Origin: CADEED01 sp035525785 | GTDB lineage: Bacteria > Pseudomonadota > Gammaproteobacteria > Steroidobacterales > Steroidobacteraceae | Direction: 5' to 3' | Length of the DNA: 64,000 nt | NCBI GenBank assembly: GCA_035525785.1 | Contig: DATLDQ010000126.1 | Location: forward strand, 3,125 to 67,124 | Shown here: in pieces, positions 1 to 6,448 of the stretch | How the letters are laid out: each line of letters opens with the position of its first letter | Position numbering within the stretch: position 1 is the first letter of the stretch | Program-made: the position numbers and the translations under genes | The notes under the pieces: generated by a model | What the model saw: the letters and a program-made list of their open reading frames with translations, nothing else | Databases searched by the model: none | What the model was told of the DNA's origin: nothing

Positions 1-1368
1 GCCGTCGTCATCCTCGCTGCCGGCCAGGGCAAGCGAATGAAATCCGATTTGCCGAAGGTGCTGCAGCCCCTTGCCGGGGTGCCGCTGCTCGGCCATGTTG
101 TTAGGCGTGCGCGCGCTCTCTCGCCGTCGTCGATCCACGTGGTGTACGGCCACGGCGGCGATGCGGTGCGCGCCACGATCACCGATCCCGACATCCGCTG
201 GGCGCTGCAGGCGGAGCAGCTCGGCACCGGCCACGCCGTGATGCAGGCCATGCCCAACGTGGCCGACGACGAGCTCGTGCTCATCCTGTACGGCGACGTG
301 CCACTCATCGACGGCGGCACGCTGCGCCAGCTCGTCGCCGGTGCGGGCGCGAAATCCATGGGGCTCCTCACGGTCGCGTTGCAGGATCCGACCGGCTACG
401 GCCGCATCGTGCGCAGCGCGCGCGGCGCCATCCAGAAGATCGTCGAGCAGAAGGATGCCAGCAAGGCGCAGCTCAAGATCAAGGAAGGCAACAGCGGCAT
501 CATGGCGGTGCCCGCCAAACTACTGCGCAGGTGGCTGGGCAAGCTCAGGAACGCCAATGCGCAGGGCGAGTACTACCTGACCGACATCATCGCCATGGCG
601 GTCAAGGACAAGGTCAAGGTCGTGCCATTGATCGCGCCGACGCAGGCCGAGGTGCTCGGCATCAACGACAAGGTGCAGCTGGCCGAGCTCGAGGCTATGC
701 ATCGCGCGGCGCGTGCGCGCGAGCTCATGGTCGCCGGTGCCACTCTCGTCGACCCGGCGCGCATCGACGTGCGTGGCGAAGTCACGCTCGGTCGGGACGT
801 GGTCATCGAACCCAACGTGCTGTTGGAAGGACAGGTGTCGCTGGGCGACCGCGTGCGCGTCGGGCCGAACGTGGTGTTGCGAGACGTCGCGATCGGCGCC
901 GACAGCGTGATCCATGCAAACTCGGTGCTCGAGCAGAGCGAGCTCGGCACGGGTTGCCTCATCGGTCCGTATGCGCGCGTGCGGCCCGGCAGCAAGCTCG
1001 CGGCCAACGTGCACGTCGGCAACTTCGTCGAGCTCAAGAAGACCGTGGTGGGCGAGGGCAGCAAGGCCAATCACCTCACTTATCTCGGCGACGCCGTGAT
1101 CGGCCAGGGCGTGAACGTCGGCGCAGGCACCATCACCTGCAACTACGACGGCGCGAACAAGTCGACCACCACCATCGAAGATGGCGCGTTCATCGGCTCC
1201 GGCAACATGCTGGTGGCCCCGGTGCGCATCGGCAAGGACGCGACCACTGGCGCCGGCAGCACCATCACCAAGGACGCGCCCGACGGCCAGCTCACGCTGA
1301 CCCGCGGCAAGCAGATGACCATCGATGGCTGGAAGCGTCCGCAGAAGCCGGACAAGAAGAAAACCTGA
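1..1368 (+). CDS. glmU: GlmU, bifunctional GlcNAc-1-P uridyltransferase / GlcN-1-P acetyltransferase (5' end cut off)
   Basis: The reading frame is open from base 1, so the true start lies upstream; 455 residues are visible. It makes UDP-GlcNAc for peptidoglycan and LPS in the cytoplasm. The N-terminal uridyltransferase domain opens with the nucleotide-binding loop LAAGQGKRMKSDLPK; the C-terminal half is a left-handed beta-helix of hexapeptide repeats ending in the acetyltransferase motifs GAGTITCNYDG and GSGNMLVAPV. The tail is lysine-rich. Only a few N-terminal residues are missing compared with the usual length of about 455-460. glmS, encoding the other key enzyme of the pathway, lies 5 kb downstream on the same strand. 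Near the start, codons GTT GTT AGG contain one copy of a recurrent octamer (98-105). Confidence 0.97.
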   Translation, partial: AVVILAAGQGKRMKSDLPKVLQPLAGVPLLGHVVRRARALSPSSIHVVYGHGGDAVRATITDPDIRWALQAEQLGTGHAVMQAMPNVADDELVLILYGDVPLIDGGTLRQLVAGAGAKSMGLLTVALQDPTGYGRIVRSARGAIQKIVEQKDASKAQLKIKEGNSGIMAVPAKLLRRWLGKLRNANAQGEYYLTDIIAMAVKDKVKVVPLIAPTQAEVLGINDKVQLAELEAMHRAARARELMVAGATLVDPARIDVRGEVTLGRDVVIEPNVLLEGQVSLGDRVRVGPNVVLRDVAIGADSVIHANSVLEQSELGTGCLIGPYARVRPGSKLAANVHVGNFVELKKTVVGEGSKANHLTYLGDAVIGQGVNVGAGTITCNYDGANKSTTTIEDGAFIGSGNMLVAPVRIGKDATTGAGSTITKDAPDGQLTLTRGKQMTIDGWKRPQKPDKKKT

Positions 1369-1415
1369 TGCGCCACGCCCGGCGCTGACTATCGCGCGAA
1401 CGGCGCAGGAGAAGC

Positions 1416-1865
1416 ATGGCCCGGCTTGTCCGCTTCGTAGCCTTGCACATCGTCCCCGAGGGTGAATGCGCGCAGCCATGCGCGATGCGCGCGCCCGCTC
1501 GCTTCGCCGTCCTGCTCGCGCGCACCCCGCGGGGTATCACCCTGGTGTCGAGCCGCTACCGCAAGGTCTGGGAACTGCCGGGCGGTCTCATCGACCCGGG
1601 CGAAAGCGCCCGCGACTGCGCGGCGCGCGAGTTTCGCGAGGAGACCGGCGGTGAGCCCGGCGAGGCGGCCGATCTCGAGTGGCTGGGTCTGGTCGAGGTG
1701 AACGACGGCGGTACACATTTCGGCGGCGTTTTCGGCTGTACTGCCCGGCACGTGCCCGAAAGCTTCGACAATGCGGAGACCTGCGGACTGGCTTTCTGGA
1801 CCCGGGGAAACTCGCCGCAACCTCTGGGCCACGCCGATTCTGCATTGCTCAATCGCTTCGGCTGA
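1416..1865 (+). CDS. NUDIX hydrolase
   Basis: A 149-residue protein carrying a complete Nudix box around residues 67-89: G-x5-E-x7-REF-REE-TGG (GLIDPGESARDCAAREFREE). The family hydrolyses a nucleoside diphosphate linked to another group with Mg2+ or Mn2+ bound by the RExxEE glutamates. The substrate cannot be read from the sequence. It follows glmU by 47 bases and is followed after 7 bases by the DinB-fold gene, so the three probably share a transcript. The start ATG has AGGAGAAG-like bases just before it (1407-1414), a good ribosome-binding site. Confidence 0.88.
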   Translation: MARLVRFVALHIVPEGECAQPCAMRAPARFAVLLARTPRGITLVSSRYRKVWELPGGLIDPGESARDCAAREFREETGGEPGEAADLEWLGLVEVNDGGTHFGGVFGCTARHVPESFDNAETCGLAFWTRGNSPQPLGHADSALLNRFG

Positions 1866-1872
1866 CGCGAAA

Positions 1873-2397
1873 ATGGCGGCCATGCACCCGATCACCCTGG
1901 CCGCGCTCGAGGCGTTTCCCGACGAGCTCGAAAAGCATTACGCCGCGTTCCCGCGCGAGTTCGTCCATTGGACGCCCGCTTCCTGGGACGGCGTGCCCAG
2001 CGAACGCTTCACGGCCATCGAGCAGATCTGCCACGTGCGCGACATCGAAATCGAGGGTTACCACCCGCGGTTCGCGCGCACGCTCGACGAAGACGTGCCG
2101 TTGCTGCCGTCCATCGACAGCGAGGCCGTGGCGCTCGAGCGCAACTACGGCGACGAAGATCCGGCGCAGGTGTTCGCCGATTTCCGCCGCGCGCGGGCCA
2201 AGACAATCGCGCTGCTGCGCGGCCTCGACGACCGCCAGCTCGACCGCCGCGCGACTTTCGAAGGCTATGGCCCGGTGTCGCTGCGCGCACTGGTGCACTA
2301 CCTGTGCAGCCACGACCAGCAGCATTTGGCCGGGCTGCAATGGTTGTTAGGGAAGGCGTCCGCCACCCGCGCGGTGCCGGCGAAGGGTCGCGCGTGA
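1873..2397 (+). CDS. DinB-family (DUF664-like) metal-dependent protein
   Basis: 174 residues from the ATG at 1873; a longer open frame exists upstream but would overlap the NUDIX gene heavily. It looks like a DinB/YfiT four-helix bundle protein: a conserved ICHVRDIE segment around residue 53 and a C-terminal HDQQHLAGLQWLL segment supply the His residues that usually bind a divalent metal in this fold. Family members include thiol-dependent S-transferases and many uncharacterised proteins; I cannot assign a substrate. The last residues are lysine/arginine rich and contain one TTGTTAGG octamer (2344-2351) encoded as Leu-Leu-Gly with the rare TTA codon. Its stop overlaps the start of a 21-codon mini-ORF. 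Confidence 0.72.
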   Translation: MAAMHPITLAALEAFPDELEKHYAAFPREFVHWTPASWDGVPSERFTAIEQICHVRDIEIEGYHPRFARTLDEDVPLLPSIDSEAVALERNYGDEDPAQVFADFRRARAKTIALLRGLDDRQLDRRATFEGYGPVSLRALVHYLCSHDQQHLAGLQWLLGKASATRAVPAKGRA

Positions 2398-2462
2398 TGC
2401 GCCTGGCGATCCTCCCGATCGCGCTGCTGGGTCTCGCGCCCGGCGAGGAAGACCATCCATGA
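2397..2462 (+). CDS. 21-codon mini-ORF, possible coupling peptide
   Basis: ATG at 2397 overlaps the preceding TGA, and the mini-ORF's own TGA overlaps the next gene's ATG (ATGA at 2459-2462). It would encode MRLAILPIALLGLAPGEEDHP, a short hydrophobic peptide resembling a signal sequence without a mature protein. The ribosome-binding site of the next gene (GAGGAAG, about 2445-2451) lies inside it. It could be a translational coupler or the remnant of a signal-peptide duplication; it could also be chance, given how short it is. Confidence 0.3.
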   Translation: MRLAILPIALLGLAPGEEDHP

Positions 2463-2965
2463 AGCGCGTGACGCTCGCCGCATTCGCGATCTTCACGTTC
2501 ATCGCGGGCGCTCCCGCCGCGGGCACCTGGTGCCTGGGCCTGGACAGCCTCGGTCCCATCCGCGCGGGCATGACCGTCGAGCAGGTTCTGAAGCTCGCCG
2601 ACTTTTCCGGCATGGAGCGCAAGCAGGCGGCGGAAGAGTGCTGGTACCTGCGATACGGCCGGAAGAATGAGGGGCCTGCGTTCCAGCTCATGATCATCGG
2701 CGGTCGTGTGGCGCGCATCGAGCTACTTGGAGTCCTTCATACCTACTCGGGAGTCCGCCTCGGCACCCCGGAAGACGATCTCGCACGACTGTACGGCCCG
2801 CGCCTCGACGTCCAGCCCCACAAGTACGACGAGAAAGGCCACACCATCACCTGGCGCTCCCCGGATGGCGCGCATGGCCTGCGCTTCGAGACTTCCTCCG
2901 GCAAGGTCACCGCGATCCAGTCCGGACCCTGGGACCATCTCAACTACGTGGAAGGATGTTCGTGA
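2459..2965 (+). CDS. Secreted hypothetical protein
   Basis: 168 residues with a clean signal peptide (MKRVTLAAFAIFTFIAGAPAAG, cleavage expected near residue 20). The mature part contains three or four cysteines (CLGLDSLGP near the start, EECWYLRY, and a C-terminal EGCS), suggesting disulfides in the periplasm. A segment 'LGPIRAGMTVEQVLKLADF' resembles the small-lipoprotein-type motif seen in many uncharacterised envelope proteins in which a short helix follows 'IRxGMTxxEV'. No enzymatic motif is visible. The start is supported by GAGGAAG seven bases upstream. It ends by overlapping the DUF1272 gene. Confidence 0.7.
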   Translation: MKRVTLAAFAIFTFIAGAPAAGTWCLGLDSLGPIRAGMTVEQVLKLADFSGMERKQAAEECWYLRYGRKNEGPAFQLMIIGGRVARIELLGVLHTYSGVRLGTPEDDLARLYGPRLDVQPHKYDEKGHTITWRSPDGAHGLRFETSSGKVTAIQSGPWDHLNYVEGCS

Positions 2966-3222
2966 TGCTGCAACTACGCCCCAACTGCGAATGCTGTGAC
3001 CGCGACCTCGCGGGCGACTCAGCCGAGGCGTTCATCTGCACCTACGAATGCACGTTCTGTGCTGACTGCGCCAACGAGACGCTCCAGGGCAAATGCCCGA
3101 ACTGCGGGGGCGAGCTCGTGCGACGTCCGCGCCGCCCGGCCGAGAAGCTGCTCAAGGATCCGGCATCGACGGTTCGCGTGCTCAAACCGCAGGGCTGCGG
3201 CAGGCAAACGCGCGTTGCCTGA
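2965..3222 (+). CDS. DUF1272 zinc-ribbon-like small protein
   Basis: 85 residues beginning MLQLRPNCECCDRDL. I chose ATG 2965 over ATG 2956 because it overlaps the previous stop (TGATG) and has GGAAGGA about ten bases upstream. Eight cysteines are arranged as CxCC, CTYECTFCxDC and CPNCGGELVRRPRRP, the pattern of DUF1272, very probably a zinc-binding fold. Function in the family is unknown. The C-terminal 25 residues beyond the RRPRRP motif are not part of the usual domain. Confidence 0.82.
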   Translation: MLQLRPNCECCDRDLAGDSAEAFICTYECTFCADCANETLQGKCPNCGGELVRRPRRPAEKLLKDPASTVRVLKPQGCGRQTRVA

Positions 3223-3733
3223 AACGGCGCTCATCTGCCGCGTGCCGGAGGCGGAGCGCTACATCGCGCATCACCGGCAGCGTTTCGATCCGCCCGCGCG
3301 GCGCAACGTGCCGGCGCACGTCACCATCCTGTATCCCTTCGTGCCGCCCGGGGAAGTGGACGCGGACGCCGAGCAACGCTTGCGGGCCGTCGCGGGCGCG
3401 GTGCCGGCGTTCGACTATCGCCTGCGTGAGACACGGCGATTCCCGTCGTCGTTGTATCTCGCGCCCGAACCCGGCGACTCCTTCTCGAAGCTCACGGACC
3501 TGGTGCATCGCGCCTTCCCCGACTATCCACCATTCGAGGGAAAATTCGATGTGGTGGTGCCGCACGTGACGGTGGCGCATGGCGACGAACCACAGCTCTG
3601 CGAGATCGAAGTGGAGCTGCGCATCGCGCTTCCGGGGTCGGGCATACCGGCACGCTGCGCCGAGATGGTGCTCATCGAGAACGGCAGCGGCATCTGGCAA
3701 CCCCTGCGCACGTTCCCGCTGGGCCCGGGCTAG
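3215..3733 (+). CDS. 2H phosphoesterase / 2'-5' RNA ligase-like protein
   Basis: About 172 residues if read from TTG 3215, which overlaps the end of the DUF1272 gene; GTG 3242 is an alternative start. Two HxT motifs, HVTILYPF (about residue 36) and HVTVAHG (about residue 122), are the paired catalytic histidines of the 2H phosphoesterase superfamily (LigT, cyclic phosphodiesterases). Such proteins act on 2',3'-cyclic or 2'-5' phosphodiester bonds in RNA or nucleotides. The start codon is uncertain because there is no clear ribosome-binding site for either choice. It ends 80 bases before the next small gene. Confidence 0.75.
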   Translation: MPETALICRVPEAERYIAHHRQRFDPPARRNVPAHVTILYPFVPPGEVDADAEQRLRAVAGAVPAFDYRLRETRRFPSSLYLAPEPGDSFSKLTDLVHRAFPDYPPFEGKFDVVVPHVTVAHGDEPQLCEIEVELRIALPGSGIPARCAEMVLIENGSGIWQPLRTFPLGPG

Positions 3734-3813
3734 CCGCACGACCGTCACCGTCCCACAGCGCGCGGGGATGTGGGCCTGCTCTCGCGCCGGGCCTCTCATG
3801 CTCCACTGTGGGC

Positions 3814-3963
3814 ATGATCCGCAAGCTCCCCGGTGGCCAGTACCGCCTGTATTCGCGCAAGGTGAACCCGAAGACGCGCAAGCGTCGCAACCTCGGCACG
3901 TTCGCCACGCGTGCCGCCGCGGAGAAGCACGAGCGCGCGGTGCAATTCTTCAAGCGGCACTAG
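3814..3963 (+). CDS. 49-residue basic protein resembling a stand-alone integrase Arm/AP2-type domain
   Basis: This short ORF encodes 49 residues starting MIRKLPGGQYRLYSRK. It is strongly basic and its pattern (aromatic-rich strand, K-x-RKRRNLGTF, then an amphipathic helix TRAAAEKHERAVQFFKRH) resembles the three-strand-plus-helix Arm DNA-binding domain found at the N-terminus of tyrosine recombinases and in AP2-like domains. I recall very similar free-standing small proteins in gammaproteobacteria, but I cannot verify this here. It has no integrase body and no neighbours typical of a mobile element. Function is probably nucleic-acid binding; this is inference. Confidence 0.68.
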   Translation: MIRKLPGGQYRLYSRKVNPKTRKRRNLGTFATRAAAEKHERAVQFFKRH

Positions 3964-3980
3964 TTCGATAGACTGGCCAC

Positions 3981-4448
3981 GTGAAGATCACGTTGGTCGA
4001 ACGACAGTCCGCCAGGGTTGCCGCCCTGCGATACACGGGCCCTCGCGGTGCGCCCCTCGCGCGATTCTGGCGTGCGACGGTGGGGCCGCTGCTCGCGGAA
4101 CATGGCCTGCTCGACTGCCCGCGTTATGGCGTGATGCTGGACGATCCCGGCGCCACGCTGCCCGACCGATGCCACTACGACGCCTGCGTCGAAATTCCCG
4201 CGGGCCTCACACTCCCCGACGCCGTGGAGGCCACGATCCCGGGCGGCCGGCATGCGGTCACGCATTTCAAGGGAACCGCGGCGGAGATCGGCGCGGCGTG
4301 GACGCAGTTCGTCGGCGCCGCGCTTGCCGATTGCACGACGCGCCGCGACGCGGGCCGGCGTCCCTACGAACACTACCCGCGTGGGGCGGTCTTCGATTCG
4401 CGCACCGGCATGTTCGACTGCGAGCTCTGCCTGCCGGTGAGTAGCTAG
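3981..4448 (+). CDS. GyrI-like / AraC effector-binding-domain protein
   Basis: 155 residues read from GTG 3981 (MKITLVERQSARVAALRYTGP). The sequence matches the stand-alone GyrI-like small-molecule-binding domain: an N-terminal 'xVAALRYTGPRG' strand, a 'YGVMLDDPGATLPDRCHYDACVEIP' core and a C-terminal 'YEHYPRGAVFDSRTGMFDCELCLPV' segment. Members include SbmC/GyrI, which protects DNA gyrase from inhibitors, and ligand-binding halves of AraC regulators. There is no DNA-binding domain here. A -10-like TAGACT ends six bases before the GTG, suggesting a leaderless transcript. Confidence 0.83.
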   Translation: MKITLVERQSARVAALRYTGPRGAPLARFWRATVGPLLAEHGLLDCPRYGVMLDDPGATLPDRCHYDACVEIPAGLTLPDAVEATIPGGRHAVTHFKGTAAEIGAAWTQFVGAALADCTTRRDAGRRPYEHYPRGAVFDSRTGMFDCELCLPVSS

Positions 4449-4509
4449 TGGCCGCCGTGTCAATGCGCGACCGCGTCGGGGGCAACTTCCGCCACGTCGA
4501 GAAATCCCG

Positions 4510-4917
4510 ATGATCCGCATCGTTCGCCTGGGGACCCGGCGCGCCGCCCGCGAGGGCACGCGGCTCGGCACGGTGCGCCGGCCGCCGCGTGGCGTCGCGA
4601 AGAAGGATTTCGCGCGCCGGGACTGGTACGACGTGTGGTTCCCGTTGCTGGCGCCGTCCGCCGGCATCATGAAGCTCGGGCTGGCGTCGCAGTCGGAGCC
4701 GTCGAAGGCCGCGGCCGACCGCCAATGGCAGGCCTTCGCGCGCAAGTACCGTGCCGAGATGCGCGCGCCCGGGCCCAGTCAGGCCCTCGATGCGCTCGCC
4801 GCGCTGTCGGCGCACGCTAACTTCTCCGTGGGCTGCTACTGCGAGAACGAATCTCGCTGCCATCGCTCCCTGCTGCGCGCGCTGCTGGCGGAACGCGGTG
4901 CTACCATCGAGCCATGA
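4510..4917 (+). CDS. DUF488 family protein
   Basis: 135 residues. Signature segments of DUF488 are visible: 'DWYDVWFPLLAPS' in the first third, 'WQAFARKYRAEM' in the middle and 'VGCYCENESRCHRSLLRALLAERGA' near the end, the last containing the paired Cys and CHR typical of the family. The biochemical role is not established. It overlaps the following DUF2845 gene by four bases (ATGA), so the two are probably translationally coupled. Confidence 0.85.
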   Translation: MIRIVRLGTRRAAREGTRLGTVRRPPRGVAKKDFARRDWYDVWFPLLAPSAGIMKLGLASQSEPSKAAADRQWQAFARKYRAEMRAPGPSQALDALAALSAHANFSVGCYCENESRCHRSLLRALLAERGATIEP

Positions 4918-5225
4918 AAAAGCTCATGGCATTCGTTGTTATGTCGTGTGTCGCCATCACCGCGCGGGCCGACAACTTCCGCTGCGGCAAGTGGATAGTC
5001 AACGAGAGTCTCCTGCCCACCGAGCTCGTGGCCAAGTGCGGTGAGCCCGATTCGCGCGAGCAACGCACCGAAGATGTCTACGCGCGCAACGTCGGGGGCG
5101 GCACGTACAGGACGGGCGCGGTGTCGGTCATCGAGACGTGGATCTTCAAGCGCGGCACGGGCGCGGCCCCCATGGTGGTCACCATCATCGACGGCAAGAT
5201 CGAGAGCATCAAGCGGCAAGAGTAG
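4914..5225 (+). CDS. DUF2845 family periplasmic protein
   Basis: 103 residues with a signal peptide (MKKLMAFVVMSCVAITARA, cleavage near residue 19). The mature protein begins DNFRCGKWIVNESLLPTELVAKCGEP, the hallmark of DUF2845, with two conserved cysteines likely forming a disulfide. Function is unknown; family members are small exported proteins. The start overlaps the DUF488 stop. Confidence 0.83.
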   Translation: MKKLMAFVVMSCVAITARADNFRCGKWIVNESLLPTELVAKCGEPDSREQRTEDVYARNVGGGTYRTGAVSVIETWIFKRGTGAAPMVVTIIDGKIESIKRQE

Positions 5226-5227
5226 AC

Positions 5228-5830
5228 ATGACTCTGCGTGTCCTCGGCCGGTCTGCTTCGATCAACGTGCGCAAGGTGCTCTGGACCTGCGCCGAGCTCG
5301 ATCTTCCGTTCGAACACGTCGAGAAGGACGCGACGCTGCTCGCGTGCAATCCCAACGCCATGGTGCCGGTCATCCGGGACGGCGATTTCGTGCTCTGGCA
5401 GTCGAACGCCATCTGTCGCTATCTCGTCGGCAAACAACCCCGCTCCCCATTGCTGCCCGACGATCCGCGCCTGCGCGCGCAGGTGGAACAGTGGATGGAC
5501 TGGCAGGCCACCGAGCTCAACAACTCCTGGCGCTACGCCTTCCTCGCACTGGTGCGCCGCCATCCTGACTTCACGCAGGCCAAGGAGATCGCCGACAGCA
5601 TCGCGAACTGGCACCGGCACATGAAGATGCTGGACGATCACTTCGCGCAAGGCGGGCAGTTCATCACCGGCGAGTTCTTCACGCTCGCCGACGTGGTACT
5701 GGGGCTGGCCACGCACCGTTGGCTGATGAGTCCCATCGAGCGTCCGCATCTCGATGCCCTGCACGGCTATTACCAGCGACTCTCGGTGCGCCCGGCATTC
5801 CGCGCGCATGTCCACCCGAATGTGCCCTGA
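5228..5830 (+). CDS. Glutathione S-transferase family protein
   Basis: 200 residues from ATG 5228, two bases after the previous stop; the open frame upstream is an overlap artefact. The N-terminal thioredoxin fold (MTLRVLGRSASINVRKVLWTCAEL) has the Ser/Asn-Val-Arg region of beta/zeta-like bacterial GSTs, followed by NPNAMVPVIRDGDFVLWQSNAICRYL, the cis-Pro and glutathione gamma-Glu binding motif (WQSNAI), and an alpha-helical C-terminal domain with 'GEFFTLADVVLGL'. Glutathione conjugation or reduction is expected; the second substrate is not predictable. Confidence 0.9.
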   Translation: MTLRVLGRSASINVRKVLWTCAELDLPFEHVEKDATLLACNPNAMVPVIRDGDFVLWQSNAICRYLVGKQPRSPLLPDDPRLRAQVEQWMDWQATELNNSWRYAFLALVRRHPDFTQAKEIADSIANWHRHMKMLDDHFAQGGQFITGEFFTLADVVLGLATHRWLMSPIERPHLDALHGYYQRLSVRPAFRAHVHPNVP

Positions 5831-5845
5831 CTCGGGCGTCCGCGC

Positions 5846-6271
5846 ATGCTGATCGGCGCCCTGCTGGTGATCGCCGGCCTCATCTACTCCATACTCGGCC
5901 TCCTGCACGCCATCTTCACGCTGATGGACGAACGCAACCCGCGCCGCCTCGCGCCCGACGACCCGGCGGTGACGACCGCCATGCAGGCTTCCAAGCTGCG
6001 GCTCAGCCGCGGCGCGACGACCATGTGGCAGGCCTGGATCAGCTTCAACCTCACGCACAGCCTGGCCGCGATCCTCTTCGGCACCGCGTGCTTCATCGTG
6101 GCAGCGCACTTCGTCCTCTTCGTCTTCTCGCCCTGGGCATTGTTCGCCCTCGCGGCGGTGAGCTTGCTGTTCGCCGTGATCGGGCTCAGATACTGGTTCG
6201 GGGTGCCCCGCGCCGGGACCCTGGTCGCTACCGCCTGTCTGACGGCCGCATGGCTGCTCTATGCGCTGTGA
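5846..6271 (+). CDS. Four-TM membrane protein of unknown function
   Basis: 141 residues with four hydrophobic segments at about 3-25, 68-88, 90-112 and 122-140, and a conserved-looking cytoplasmic loop 'LMDERNPRRLAPDDPAVTTAMQASKLRLSRG' between the first two. It resembles a family of small integral membrane proteins annotated only as hypothetical (LIC_13387-like); this is recollection. It follows the GST gene by 15 bases and ends 177 bases before glmS. Confidence 0.7.
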   Translation: MLIGALLVIAGLIYSILGLLHAIFTLMDERNPRRLAPDDPAVTTAMQASKLRLSRGATTMWQAWISFNLTHSLAAILFGTACFIVAAHFVLFVFSPWALFALAAVSLLFAVIGLRYWFGVPRAGTLVATACLTAAWLLYAL

Positions 6272-6313
6272 GGGTGCATCCGGCACTGGCAGGCTGCCGG
6301 TAAGGTACTGATC

Positions 6314-6416
6314 CATAATACCTTCCGACCCGATACGCGACCGGTTGTGAAGGGGGTATCAGAAGCGTCCGAATGAGGGGTTTTGCCACTCCGAAGTTCA
6401 GCTCCCCTCAGGCAAA
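6314..6416 (+). promoter_or_regulatory. glmS leader: possible promoter and alternative stems
   Basis: A CATAAT hexamer (6314-6319) is a possible -10 box, which would give glmS a leader of about 120 bases. Within it TGAGGGG (6374-6380) can pair with CCCCTCA (6404-6410), and TTTGCC (6382-6387) can pair with GGCAAA (6411-6416). The pairs interleave, so they are alternative structures or a strained pseudoknot. There is no good -35 box and no Shine-Dalgarno sequence before the ATG. I see no glmS ribozyme core. Confidence 0.3.
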
Positions 6417-6448
6417 CTAGCGCCCCCCAAAATCCTGGACACATCTAA

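Noticed and set aside
520..1479. Long open frame (319 codons) opposite glmU
   Set aside because: It is antisense to a clear glmU sequence and its composition (Arg, Ala, Asp, His rich) is that of GC-rich shadow frames.
5078..6316. Minus-strand open frame of 412 codons
   Set aside because: It covers three recognisable plus-strand genes (DUF2845, GST, membrane protein) and has no motif of its own.
6272..6448. glmS ribozyme in the leader
   Set aside because: The conserved ribozyme core is not recognisable; such ribozymes are essentially confined to Gram-positive lineages.
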